A stretch of DNA of 5,346 nt from Aliishimia sp965369035 (GTDB lineage Bacteria > Pseudomonadota > Alphaproteobacteria > Rhodobacterales > Rhodobacteraceae). Numbering within the stretch: the stretch's first letter is position 1; every line of letters begins with the position of its first letter. The stretch spans positions 1-5,346 of the forward strand of contig CBDUPF010000271.1 in NCBI GenBank assembly GCA_965369035.1, read 5' to 3'. Shown here in pieces: positions 1 through 5,346 of this stretch. A program made the position numbers and the translations under genes. A model generated the notes under the pieces. It saw only the letters and a list, made by a program, of their open reading frames with translations, was not told the origin of the DNA and ran no database searches.

Positions 1-566
1 CCATCGCAGAGGGTGAAGGTCCGTTCGAACCGGGTGCCGTCACCGGCCGACCCGCCGAACAGCGGCGCGGGACCAAGGCCCATCGCGAGTTCCGACGTCA
101 GCGCGTCCTCGCGCTTGGACAGGCCGTCGATCATCATGAAGGCGAATTCGTGCAACCAGTCGGGCTGCTCCTCGATCATCGCGTGGCGGTTGCGGATCAT
201 TTCGTCGATCAGGTCCTGGCCCACGAAACTGTCCAGATCGGGAACCAGCAACAGCCGCGCCCGGAAATGCGACCGCGGCAGGCCAAGGGCCACGACCTCG
301 CCTTCGGCATAGCCCGCGCTGGTCAACTCGCCCGCCGTGGTGCAGCCGATGACCGGCGTCGGAGCGAATTCTGCCTTGGCTCGGGCAATCACCTGTTTCG
401 CATCCGCCTCCGGCGTCAGGAAGAGCGCGACAAGCTCCAGCCCCTCGGTCCCGATATCCCGCGCGAGCGCGCGCACCGGGTCGGCGCTGTCATGCCGTGC
501 GAATGCGGATCGTACGATCTGCTGCGGGCGCACGTCGTCGGGTGTCAGGGCCAATGCCTGCGTCAT
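1..566 (-). CDS. FIST N-terminal domain sensor protein, partial (C-terminal part beyond window edge)
   Basis: I read this frame by hand on the minus strand. It opens with ATG at 566-564 and stays open for 188 codons to the window edge, so only the N-terminal part is present. The FIST family (F-box and intracellular signal transduction) is a predicted cytoplasmic small-ligand sensor domain, often encoded beside histidine kinases or chemoreceptors. Visible supports are the family-like motif IGCTTAGE at residues 73-80 and FGGSAGDG at about 170-177, within an alpha/beta pattern with no signal peptide or membrane segment. A strong purine-rich ribosome site (AGGGAGGGAG, 580-571) lies just before the ATG and fixes the start. 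The gene begins 36 bases after the response-regulator stop with no terminator between, so the two are probably co-transcribed. The ligand is unknown. Family assignment is fairly secure; the role in alcohol sensing is inferred from context. Confidence 0.85.
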   Translation of the reverse strand, partial: MTQALALTPDDVRPQQIVRSAFARHDSADPVRALARDIGTEGLELVALFLTPEADAKQVIARAKAEFAPTPVIGCTTAGELTSAGYAEGEVVALGLPRSHFRARLLLVPDLDSFVGQDLIDEMIRNRHAMIEEQPDWLHEFAFMMIDGLSKREDALTSELAMGLGPAPLFGGSAGDGTRFERTFTLCD

Positions 567-602
567 CGTGCTCCCTCCCTCAGGCCCGATGTGGAAAGCA
601 GA

Positions 603-1295
603 TTAGGCCGGGTGGCCCGCCTGTTGCAAGACGCTGGCGAAAGACGCCTTCTTGGCGATCAGCACGGCCTGGGTCCGGCTTTGCGCACCCAGCTTGCGCA
701 TGATCGCCGTCACATGCGCCTTGACCGTGGTTTCCGCGATGGACAGGTCATAGGCGATCTGCTTGTTGAGCTTGCCTTCGCAGATGAGCTGGAGGATGCG
801 CGCCTGCTGGTTGGTGAGCGTCGCGAGACGGCTCAGCGCGTCCTCCTGTTCGGAGGTGCCGTTATCCTCCAGCAGGTCCAGCCCGTCGGGCAGGAAGGTC
901 TCGCCCCGTCGCAGGCTGTCGAAGGCCGCGCGGAAGACCTCGCGCGGGCTGTGCTTGGGGATGTAGCCCGCGGCGCCGGCATGAATCGCGTTCGTCACCA
1001 CGCGGTTGTCGGTCATCGAGGAGACGACGATCACCGGCAGCTTCGACGCGGTGCGCAGCCGGACAAGTCCGTCGAGGCCCTCCACATCCGGCAGGTTCAG
1101 GTCGAGGAGGATGGCATCGGGTTTCGCGCCGTCCTCGAGCTTTTCGAGCGCCTCTTCCAGCCGCGCGGCGGTGTGGACCTCTCCGATGCGGGCCACGGCC
1201 TGCAACGTCATTGCCAGCGCGTCGCAGAACAGCGGATGGTCGTCGACGATCAGGACCGAATTGAACGTGCACGATTGTGTGTCTGAGGGCGGCAT
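603..1295 (-). CDS. NarL/LuxR-family two-component response regulator
   Basis: This 230-residue protein is a DNA-binding response regulator of usual NarL/FixJ length. The receiver domain occupies about residues 12-128, with acidic pair D18-D19, phospho-acceptor D65 in LLDLNLPD, S92 and the conserved lysine K114. A LuxR-type helix-turn-helix covers about 155-215, with the recognition region NKQIAYDLSIAETTVKAH (177-194) well conserved. The HTH and the style of the receiver resemble AgmR/ExaE of pseudomonad ethanol oxidation and FlhR of Paracoccus methanol/formaldehyde oxidation; which of these is the true counterpart cannot be decided here, so no symbol is given. The start ATG (1295-1293) has GGAGA at 1310-1306, a rather long spacing of ten bases, but no better start exists before Met29. 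It lies downstream of the dehydrogenase terminator, so it probably has its own promoter, and it leads into the FIST gene. Its cognate kinase is not in the window. Confidence 0.93.
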   Translation of the reverse strand: MPPSDTQSCTFNSVLIVDDHPLFCDALAMTLQAVARIGEVHTAARLEEALEKLEDGAKPDAILLDLNLPDVEGLDGLVRLRTASKLPVIVVSSMTDNRVVTNAIHAGAAGYIPKHSPREVFRAAFDSLRRGETFLPDGLDLLEDNGTSEQEDALSRLATLTNQQARILQLICEGKLNKQIAYDLSIAETTVKAHVTAIMRKLGAQSRTQAVLIAKKASFASVLQQAGHPA

Positions 1296-1366
1296 TGGCC
1301 GGATATCTCCGCTTGTTTGGCCTCAGGATAGCAATGCATGGTATGCGGGAATACAGGCCATAAGTC
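1296..1366 (-). promoter_or_regulatory. Candidate promoter/operator region of the response regulator
   Basis: This leader lies between the terminator of the dehydrogenase gene and the regulator start. On the minus strand it contains TGCTATCCT, an extended -10-like element (hexamer at 1330-1325); no convincing -35 hexamer is seen at the normal spacing. Just upstream of it lie two overlapping short inverted repeats: GCAT-GGT-ATGC at 1336-1346 and GTAT-N6-ATAC at 1341-1354. Their position would suit an operator, possibly for autoregulation. The repeats are short enough to occur by chance, so this is a weak call. Confidence 0.3.
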
Positions 1367-1402
1367 GTAAAACGGAAAACGCGCGCCCGAAGGCGCGCGC
1401 TT
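1367..1402 (-). terminator. Intrinsic (rho-independent) terminator of the dehydrogenase gene
   Basis: Read on the minus strand, a perfect 8-bp GC stem CGCGCGCC / GGCGCGCG (arms 1399-1392 and 1387-1380) encloses the stable tetraloop TTCG (1391-1388). It is followed at once by TTTTCCGTTTTA (1378-1367 region), a broken U-tract. It starts 26 bases after the TAA stop of the dehydrogenase. Read on the plus strand there is no T-run after the stem, so it works in the direction of the dehydrogenase gene only. It separates the dehydrogenase transcript from the response-regulator gene. Confidence 0.88.
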
Positions 1403-1425
1403 GCTGCTTTCGTGGTCAGTCGTCG

Positions 1426-3189
1426 TTACTCCAGCGACGCCAGTTCGCGGGGCAGCTTGAAGGTCCAGAGCATGCCGCCCTGGTTGAGATAATTGACCTT
1501 CTTGGCCACCTCGCCACCCCAGAGCGGGACCGCGCCGCCCCAGCCGGAGATGACGGAGACGTACTGCTCGCCGTCCTGTTCCCAGGTCACGGGCTGACCG
1601 ACGATCCCGGAGCCGGTCTGGAAGGACCAGAGCTTTTCGCCGGTCTCATCATCGAGCGCGATGAATTCGCCTTCGGGCGTGCCGAAGAAGACGAGCCCGC
1701 CCGCGGTGGTCATCACGCCGCTCCAGAGCGGGGCGTCGTTCTTGTACTCCCACTTCCATTCGCCGGTATCGGGGTCGATCGCCTTCAGGCTGCCGATGTG
1801 GTCCTCGTAGTTCGGCTTGATCGTGAAGCCGGCACCGAGGTAGGCCGCGCCCTTCTTGTAGGTGATGGGCTCGTTCCAGATGTCCATTCCCCATTCATTG
1901 GAGGGAACGTAGAAGTTGCCCGTTCGCTGCGAGAAGGCCATTGGCATCCAGTTCTTGCCACCAAGGAAGGAGGGGGAGGCAAAGATGACGTCGCCCTTGT
2001 TGCCGTCGGCCGCGTCGGACGGATCGCCCGGGCGGTTTTCCTCGACGAAGATCGGGCGTCCGTTCTCGTCGATTCCCTCGGCCCAGCTGATGTCCTTCAC
2101 GAAGGGGTAGGCGTTCACGAAGGCGCCGTCCTCGCGGTTCAGCACATAGAAGAAGCCGTTGCGATCCGCGGTGGCGAAACGCATGTTGCCCTCGCGGTCG
2201 GTGTAGGCCACGACCTCGTTCACCCCGTCATAATCCCAGCCTTCGCGCGGGGTGGTCTGGAAGTGCCACTTGATCTCGCCGGTCTTGGGGTCGATGCCGA
2301 GACGGCTCGCCGCATAGAGGTTGTCGCCGGACCCGTCATTGGCCTGACCCGCATTGCGCAGCCAGCTGTTCCAGGGCGCAGGGTTGCCCGCGCCGAAGAC
2401 CAGCGTGTCCGTATCCGCGTCGTAGGAGCCGCCAAGCCAGGTTGCGCCGCCGCCGGTCTTCCACATGTCGCCCGGCCAGGACGCGTTGAGCGTGCCGGTC
2501 ATGGTGCTTTCCTCGCCATTGAGGGTGCCCATGTGGCCTTCGATCACCGGGCGGGTCCAGACGAGATCGCCGGTATCCGCGTCCCGTGCCTGCACCTCGC
2601 CGACGATCCCGAACTCCCCGCCCGAGTTGCCGGTGATGACCAGGCCGTCCACCACCAGCGGTGCGGCGGTATAGGAATAGCCGGCCTTGTAGTCCGCGAT
2701 CTTGTCGCGCCAGACCACGTCGCCGGTCTTCAGGTCGAGCGCCACGATCCGCGCGTCCAGCGTGCCGAAGAAGATCTTGTCGCCGTAGATCGCAGCACCC
2801 CGGTTCACCACGTCGCAGCAGGGCAGGATGCCTTCGGGCAGGCGCGCGTCGTACTGCCAGACCTCTGCGCCGGTCTTGAGGTCGATGGCGTAGAGCCGGG
2901 AATAGGACCCGGTGATGTACATCATCCCGTCATAGATGAGTGGCTGCGTCTCCTGGCCGCGCTGCTTCTCGCCGCCAAGCGAGAACGCCCAGGACGGAAC
3001 CAGCTTGTCGACATTGTCGCGATCGAGGATGTCGAGAGGGCTGTAGCGCTGCAGATGGCGCCCCATCCCGTTCGTGACGATCTGCGAGGTCATGCTCTGG
3101 TCGTTGGCCAGATCCTCCTCGCTGACTTCCGCATACGCCGTACCCGCGGCAATGATGGCGGCGCTAACGGCCGTTATGAACCGGTTCAT
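1426..3189 (-). CDS. exaF: PQQ-dependent (probably lanthanide-dependent) alcohol dehydrogenase, ExaF/PedH type
   Basis: A 587-residue periplasmic quinoprotein that oxidises primary alcohols to aldehydes using PQQ and a metal ion, passing electrons to a cytochrome c. Residues 1-20 form a signal peptide ending AYA before EVSEED. The eight-bladed propeller shows family landmarks: the vicinal cysteine pair C124-C125 in LPCCDVVNRG, SGGEFG with metal ligand E192, GAGNPAPWN with ligand N269, GWDYDG with catalytic D319 and the additional D321, ADRNGFFYVL with R343, and the C-terminal SGWGGAVPLWGGE. The D-Y-D arrangement marks lanthanide users; calcium enzymes have a small residue at the second position. 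Internal segments such as DARIVALDLKTGDVVW, DYKAGYS and PVIEGHMG match the ethanol-dehydrogenase branch (ExaA/PedH/ExaF) more than XoxF. AGGGAGGA at 3202-3195 sits five bases before the ATG. A terminator follows. The substrate range and the symbol are inferred; an annotator could also label it xoxF-like. Confidence 0.93.
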   Translation of the reverse strand: MNRFITAVSAAIIAAGTAYAEVSEEDLANDQSMTSQIVTNGMGRHLQRYSPLDILDRDNVDKLVPSWAFSLGGEKQRGQETQPLIYDGMMYITGSYSRLYAIDLKTGAEVWQYDARLPEGILPCCDVVNRGAAIYGDKIFFGTLDARIVALDLKTGDVVWRDKIADYKAGYSYTAAPLVVDGLVITGNSGGEFGIVGEVQARDADTGDLVWTRPVIEGHMGTLNGEESTMTGTLNASWPGDMWKTGGGATWLGGSYDADTDTLVFGAGNPAPWNSWLRNAGQANDGSGDNLYAASRLGIDPKTGEIKWHFQTTPREGWDYDGVNEVVAYTDREGNMRFATADRNGFFYVLNREDGAFVNAYPFVKDISWAEGIDENGRPIFVEENRPGDPSDAADGNKGDVIFASPSFLGGKNWMPMAFSQRTGNFYVPSNEWGMDIWNEPITYKKGAAYLGAGFTIKPNYEDHIGSLKAIDPDTGEWKWEYKNDAPLWSGVMTTAGGLVFFGTPEGEFIALDDETGEKLWSFQTGSGIVGQPVTWEQDGEQYVSVISGWGGAVPLWGGEVAKKVNYLNQGGMLWTFKLPRELASLE

Positions 3190-3412
3190 CGGTATCCTCC
3201 CTAGGCTTCTGTTCGGTCGTTCAGCCCAGCGATCCGGCGGTGCGGGCTGCGGCTGCGGGGATTATTGGAGCGGAGCGTGCGGCGCGATATTGGCCAATGG
3301 TCGTACACCCAAAGGATGGTATCGACAGGCATGCCGAGGATGCGCGCGCACGGGCAGTGTACCGCGCCTGATACGCGGTTGAACAACCCGTCTGTGACCG
3401 GCCCGGCGACGC
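3190..3412 (-). promoter_or_regulatory. Leader/probable promoter region of the dehydrogenase gene
   Basis: These 223 bases separate the Sel1-like gene from the dehydrogenase and hold no supported gene; the short frames crossing it lack a ribosome site and family resemblance. The length suggests a separate promoter for the dehydrogenase. A weak sigma-70-like pair on the minus strand is TTGTTC (3386-3381) and TACACT (3361-3356), with a 19-base spacer that is longer than ideal. Inverted repeats present: GGTTG-AA-CAACC at 3377-3388, ACCGCG-N7-CGCGGT at 3361-3379, GGCATGCC at 3328-3335 and ATTGGCCAAT at 3289-3298. One or more could be an operator, for example for the neighbouring response regulator. 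None matches a binding motif that I can name. No strong terminator for the Sel1-like gene was found here. Confidence 0.4.
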
Positions 3413-3961
3413 TCAGAACAGCGGCGCGTATTTCCAGTTGTCTGCGTCCGGCGTGACCTCGTCGAGGTCATAGCCCGCACCCTGCAGACGGCGTGCGATC
3501 TGCAGCCCGTCGCGTGCGGCCTCGTCCACGAAATGCCGCCCCAGCGCGTCGTCTCTGGGCACGCCATGTCCGCGCAGCAGGTTGAGCCCGTGATTGAACT
3601 TGCCCACGGGATCCCCGGCATCCGCGGCGCGCTTGTCCCAGTGCGCGGCGGCGTCCGGGTCATAGTCGGCACCCAGCCCGTTGTTGTCGAGCTGGCCCAT
3701 CCACGTCATCGCACCGGTGTAGCCGGCTTCGGCACAGGCCTCGAACAGCTTGCGCGCCATCGCGTGCCGGCCGGACTTGGTGATGTGGTATCCGGCGGCG
3801 CAGGTCGTCATGTCGGTTACGCCGTCCTCGATATTGCCCATCACGCGACCGAAGCCCGTGTCCTGCGGATTGAGCGTGCCGAATTCGTCCGAGCGCGTGA
3901 TCTCTTCGGCGGCAAGCGGCAGGGCGGTGGCCAGCAGGGCCGCGGCGGTCATTCGGATCAT
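3413..3961 (-). CDS. Secreted Sel1-like repeat protein, function unknown
   Basis: A 182-residue protein with a short signal peptide (residues 1 to about 18, hydrophobic TAAALLATALPLAAEE), so probably periplasmic. The mature part contains Sel1-like (TPR-related) helical repeats: a first unit around 66-100 (AMARKLFEACAEAGYTGAMTWMG), a clearer second at about 101-136 (AHWDKRAADAGDPVGKFNHG, then LLRGHGVPRD), and a partial third to about 155. Two cysteines, C54 and C76, could form a disulfide in the periplasm. Sel1 repeats usually mediate protein-protein contact, so a role as assembly or partner factor for the dehydrogenase is plausible but only inferred from position. The start is supported by AGGAGGA at 3973-3967, five bases before ATG. 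It lies between the propeller gene (107-base gap) and the dehydrogenase (223-base gap). I do not recognise a named gene. Confidence 0.85.
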   Translation of the reverse strand: MIRMTAAALLATALPLAAEEITRSDEFGTLNPQDTGFGRVMGNIEDGVTDMTTCAAGYHITKSGRHAMARKLFEACAEAGYTGAMTWMGQLDNNGLGADYDPDAAAHWDKRAADAGDPVGKFNHGLNLLRGHGVPRDDALGRHFVDEAARDGLQIARRLQGAGYDLDEVTPDADNWKYAPLF

Positions 3962-4030
3962 GGGTCTCCTCCTTTGCGTCCGACCATAGCGCGGGGTGGC
4001 CTGCGATTCATGCGCGCCATGGTCGCGATT

Positions 4031-4071
4031 CGGGTCAGCTCCCCTTACGTTTTGACCCGCGCGCCGGGTCA
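4031..4071. repeat. Three alternating copies of the heptamer CGGGTCA / TGACCCG
   Basis: CGGGTCA occurs at 4031-4037 and 4065-4071, and its exact reverse complement TGACCCG at 4053-4059. The middle copy can pair with either neighbour: with a 5-base loop (4060-4064) to the right or a 15-base loop (4038-4052) to the left. The rightmost copy contains the TGA stop of the beta-propeller gene. On the minus strand the first hairpin is followed by AAAACG, not a T-run, so it is not a classical terminator. It may protect or attenuate the transcript, or be a binding site. Confidence 0.6.
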
Positions 4072-5028
4072 GGGGCGGAACGCCGCGCCCCAGGGGAATC
4101 GTCCCACCTTGATGCTCTTGATCGCCTTGCGATCGGCCACGTCGATGACCGTCACGTCACCCGATACCCCGTTCGTGGTGAAGAGCATCGACCGGTCGCC
4201 GTTGAAGGCCATGTGCCAGACCCGGCGCCCGACGAGGATGTAGTCCTCCACCTCGTAGGTCTGGGCGTCGACGACGGCGACGTGGTTTGACGGGCCGAGC
4301 GCAACGAAAGCGGTCTCGTCACCCGCGGTGAACTCGAACCCCACGGGCTGCACGCGATCCGGATGCACGCCGCTGACCTCGAATTCGATCTTGGCCTTTT
4401 CGGCTTGGGTCGCCACGTCGAACACGGTGATCGTGCCGCCGATTTCGGAACTGACCCACAGCTCCGTGCCGTCCTTCACGAACTCCGCATGGCGGGGGCG
4501 CGAATCGACCAGCGTGTTGGCGAACAACTCGCGCGTTTCCGTGTCGATCCAATGCGCCATGTTCGTCGTTTCCGACGTCGTGATGGCGATCTTGCCGTCG
4601 GGGGAGACCGCCATGCCCTCGGGTTCGATACCGACGTTGATCTGGGCGATGACCTCGCGGGTTTCGGTGTCGACCACCGTCGTGATCGCGTCGTCCTCGT
4701 TGGCGATATAGAGATGCCGGCCATTGGGATGCAGCACGAACTGCTCGGGGTCTTCGCCGGACGGCAGATCGTGCAGGATCTCGCCCGAAACCGGGTCCAT
4801 GACCTGCACCGCGTCGCTGTCCGAGGCGCAGATATAGAGCACCGAGTAGTCACCGGAGAAGGTGATGCCACGCGGACGCTCACCGGTCGGAAACGTGCGG
4901 ACGACTTCCAGCGTCTCGATGTCGATCACCGACAGGGTGTCGTCCTTTTCGTTGCTGATCCAGATTTCGCCGGCCGTGGCGGGCAGGGCCGTCAGCGCAA
5001 CGACAGGGATCCAGGCAAATCGTGTCAT
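4069..5028 (-). CDS. PQQ-dependent catabolism-associated YVTN beta-propeller protein
   Basis: A 319-residue secreted protein. Residues 1 to about 19 form a signal peptide (WIPVVALTALPATAG). The rest is a series of roughly 40-residue YVTN-type blades, seen as repeated units such as DTLSVIDIETLEVVRTFPTG (30-49), ITTVVDTETREVIAQINVG, TITVFDVATQAEKAKI and DVTVIDVADRKAIKSIKVG (291-309), consistent with a seven-bladed propeller. It resembles the propeller family found next to PQQ alcohol dehydrogenases and a dedicated ABC-like system (TIGR03866, from memory). The molecular role is not established; substrate or product binding or scaffolding is possible. I chose ATG at 5028-5026 over the longer frame opening at 5079 because GGAGAA (5039-5034) lies five bases before it, the signal peptide begins there, and the longer frame would overlap the upstream gene by about 50 bases. 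The start is one base after the upstream stop, so the two are translationally coupled. Confidence 0.9.
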   Translation of the reverse strand: MTRFAWIPVVALTALPATAGEIWISNEKDDTLSVIDIETLEVVRTFPTGERPRGITFSGDYSVLYICASDSDAVQVMDPVSGEILHDLPSGEDPEQFVLHPNGRHLYIANEDDAITTVVDTETREVIAQINVGIEPEGMAVSPDGKIAITTSETTNMAHWIDTETRELFANTLVDSRPRHAEFVKDGTELWVSSEIGGTITVFDVATQAEKAKIEFEVSGVHPDRVQPVGFEFTAGDETAFVALGPSNHVAVVDAQTYEVEDYILVGRRVWHMAFNGDRSMLFTTNGVSGDVTVIDVADRKAIKSIKVGRFPWGAAFRP

Positions 5029-5029
5029 G

Positions 5030-5346
5030 TCAGTTCTCCGGGTATGCGGTGCAGGCGCTTTCGGGCGCGTCGAGTCCAAGCGTGTCGAGTTCGCTGTGTT
5101 GGTGCAGGAACCCCTCGAGCGGCGCGGTTGTGACCACGGCGCGGTCGGTGACGATCGGAATCGGCTGTCGCAACTGGCCGTTCCAGCGGCGGTAGCTCAT
5201 GGGTCGGCCCTTGAATCCGGCAAGCTCGAATGCGTCCGACAGTATGAAGTCGCGCAGCGTGGCGGGTTCGCTGCTGTTGGTGCGCGTCACTGCCTCGCCC
5301 AGCGTACGCATCGCGGCCCAGGCGGCGTAATCCCGCGGGCGCATGT
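5030..5346 (-). CDS. PQQ-associated ABC transporter substrate-binding-like protein, C-terminal part
   Basis: Only the last 105 or so codons are in the window; the frame is open to the right edge, and the Met at 5344-5342 is internal, not a start. The tail is highly characteristic: RPRDYAAWAAMRTLGEAVTR, then ELAGFKGRPMSYRRWNGQLR, QPIPIVTDRAVV and EGFLHQHSELDTLGLDAPES. It resembles the periplasmic branched-chain-amino-acid-type binding proteins encoded with PQQ alcohol dehydrogenases (TIGR03863, from memory). Such proteins are thought to bind a ligand in the periplasm for an ABC system in the same cluster; the ligand is not known to me. The stop TGA at 5032-5030 is one base before the propeller ATG, whose ribosome site lies in the last codons of this gene, so they form one operon. 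The ABC ATPase and permease, if present, should lie beyond the right edge. Confidence 0.88.
   Translation of the reverse strand, partial: MRPRDYAAWAAMRTLGEAVTRTNSSEPATLRDFILSDAFELAGFKGRPMSYRRWNGQLRQPIPIVTDRAVVTTAPLEGFLHQHSELDTLGLDAPESACTAYPEN

Noticed and set aside
150..1286. Plus-strand open frame of 378 codons opposite the FIST and regulator genes
   Set aside because: It is the antisense shadow of two supported genes and shows no recognisable domain.
1006..3204. Long plus-strand open frame of 732 codons opposite the regulator and dehydrogenase genes
   Set aside because: It is antisense to a clearly recognised dehydrogenase and part of the regulator, has no ribosome site or signal, and its composition (rich in Ala, Gly, Val, Arg, Asp, His) is typical of the mirror frame of GC-rich genes.
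3201..3386. Short minus-strand open frame of 61 codons in the dehydrogenase leader
   Set aside because: It has no convincing ribosome site, no recognisable family, and lies within the likely promoter region.
4053..4071. Hairpin at the propeller stop as an intrinsic terminator
   Set aside because: The stem is perfect but is followed on the minus strand by A residues, with no T-run, so it lacks the second half of a terminator.
3533..4243. Plus-strand open frame of 236 codons spanning the Sel1-like gene and the gap after it
   Set aside because: It is antisense to the Sel1-like gene and the end of the propeller gene, with no ribosome site or known motif.
5029..5079. Upstream start for the propeller protein, adding 17 residues
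   Set aside because: The extension is polar, would displace the signal peptide from the N-terminus and would overlap the upstream gene; the ATG at 5028 has a well-spaced ribosome site.
4363..5133. Plus-strand open frame of 256 codons opposite the propeller gene
   Set aside because: It mirrors the repeated blades of the propeller gene and crosses into the substrate-binding gene on the other strand; no start signal or family resemblance.

Overview
The window is GC-rich with dense codon use, and every protein recognised resembles those of alphaproteobacteria of the Rhodobacteraceae (Roseobacter/Paracoccus-like) type. That taxonomic reading is an inference from protein flavour and gene order; no rRNA or tRNA is present. 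All six supported genes lie on the minus strand, so transcription runs from right to left. The long plus-strand open frames are antisense shadows of the GC-rich coding sequence.

In transcription order: (1) 5346-5030, the C-terminal part of a periplasmic ABC substrate-binding-like protein of the PQQ-dependent alcohol catabolism family, cut by the window edge. (2) 5028-4069, a secreted YVTN-type beta-propeller protein of the PQQ-catabolism family, one base downstream of the previous stop. (3) 3961-3413, a small secreted protein with Sel1-like repeats. (4) 3189-1426, a PQQ-dependent alcohol dehydrogenase of the ExaA/PedH/ExaF type that carries the extra aspartate diagnostic of lanthanide-dependent enzymes, followed by a clear intrinsic terminator at about 1402-1367. 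(5) 1295-603, a NarL/LuxR-type response regulator. (6) 566-1, the N-terminal part of a FIST-domain sensor protein, cut by the window edge.

The layout reads as a periplasmic alcohol-oxidation locus next to its own sensing module. The dehydrogenase would oxidise short-chain alcohols in the periplasm with PQQ and probably a lanthanide. The substrate-binding and propeller proteins belong to families that travel with such dehydrogenases, but their exact jobs are unsettled. The Sel1-like protein is an uncharacterised periplasmic partner. The response regulator resembles the AgmR/ExaE and FlhR regulators of alcohol and methanol oxidation and probably controls the locus together with the FIST protein and a kinase outside the window. 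No cytochrome c acceptor and no PQQ biosynthesis gene is visible here.

Non-coding stretches: 1296-1425 (terminator plus likely regulator promoter), 3190-3412 (leader of the dehydrogenase, with small palindromes) and 3962-4068 (three copies of an inverted heptamer). No mobile element, CRISPR array or RNA gene was seen. I found no wholly new system. The less-described parts are the Sel1-like protein and the FIST/regulator pairing.
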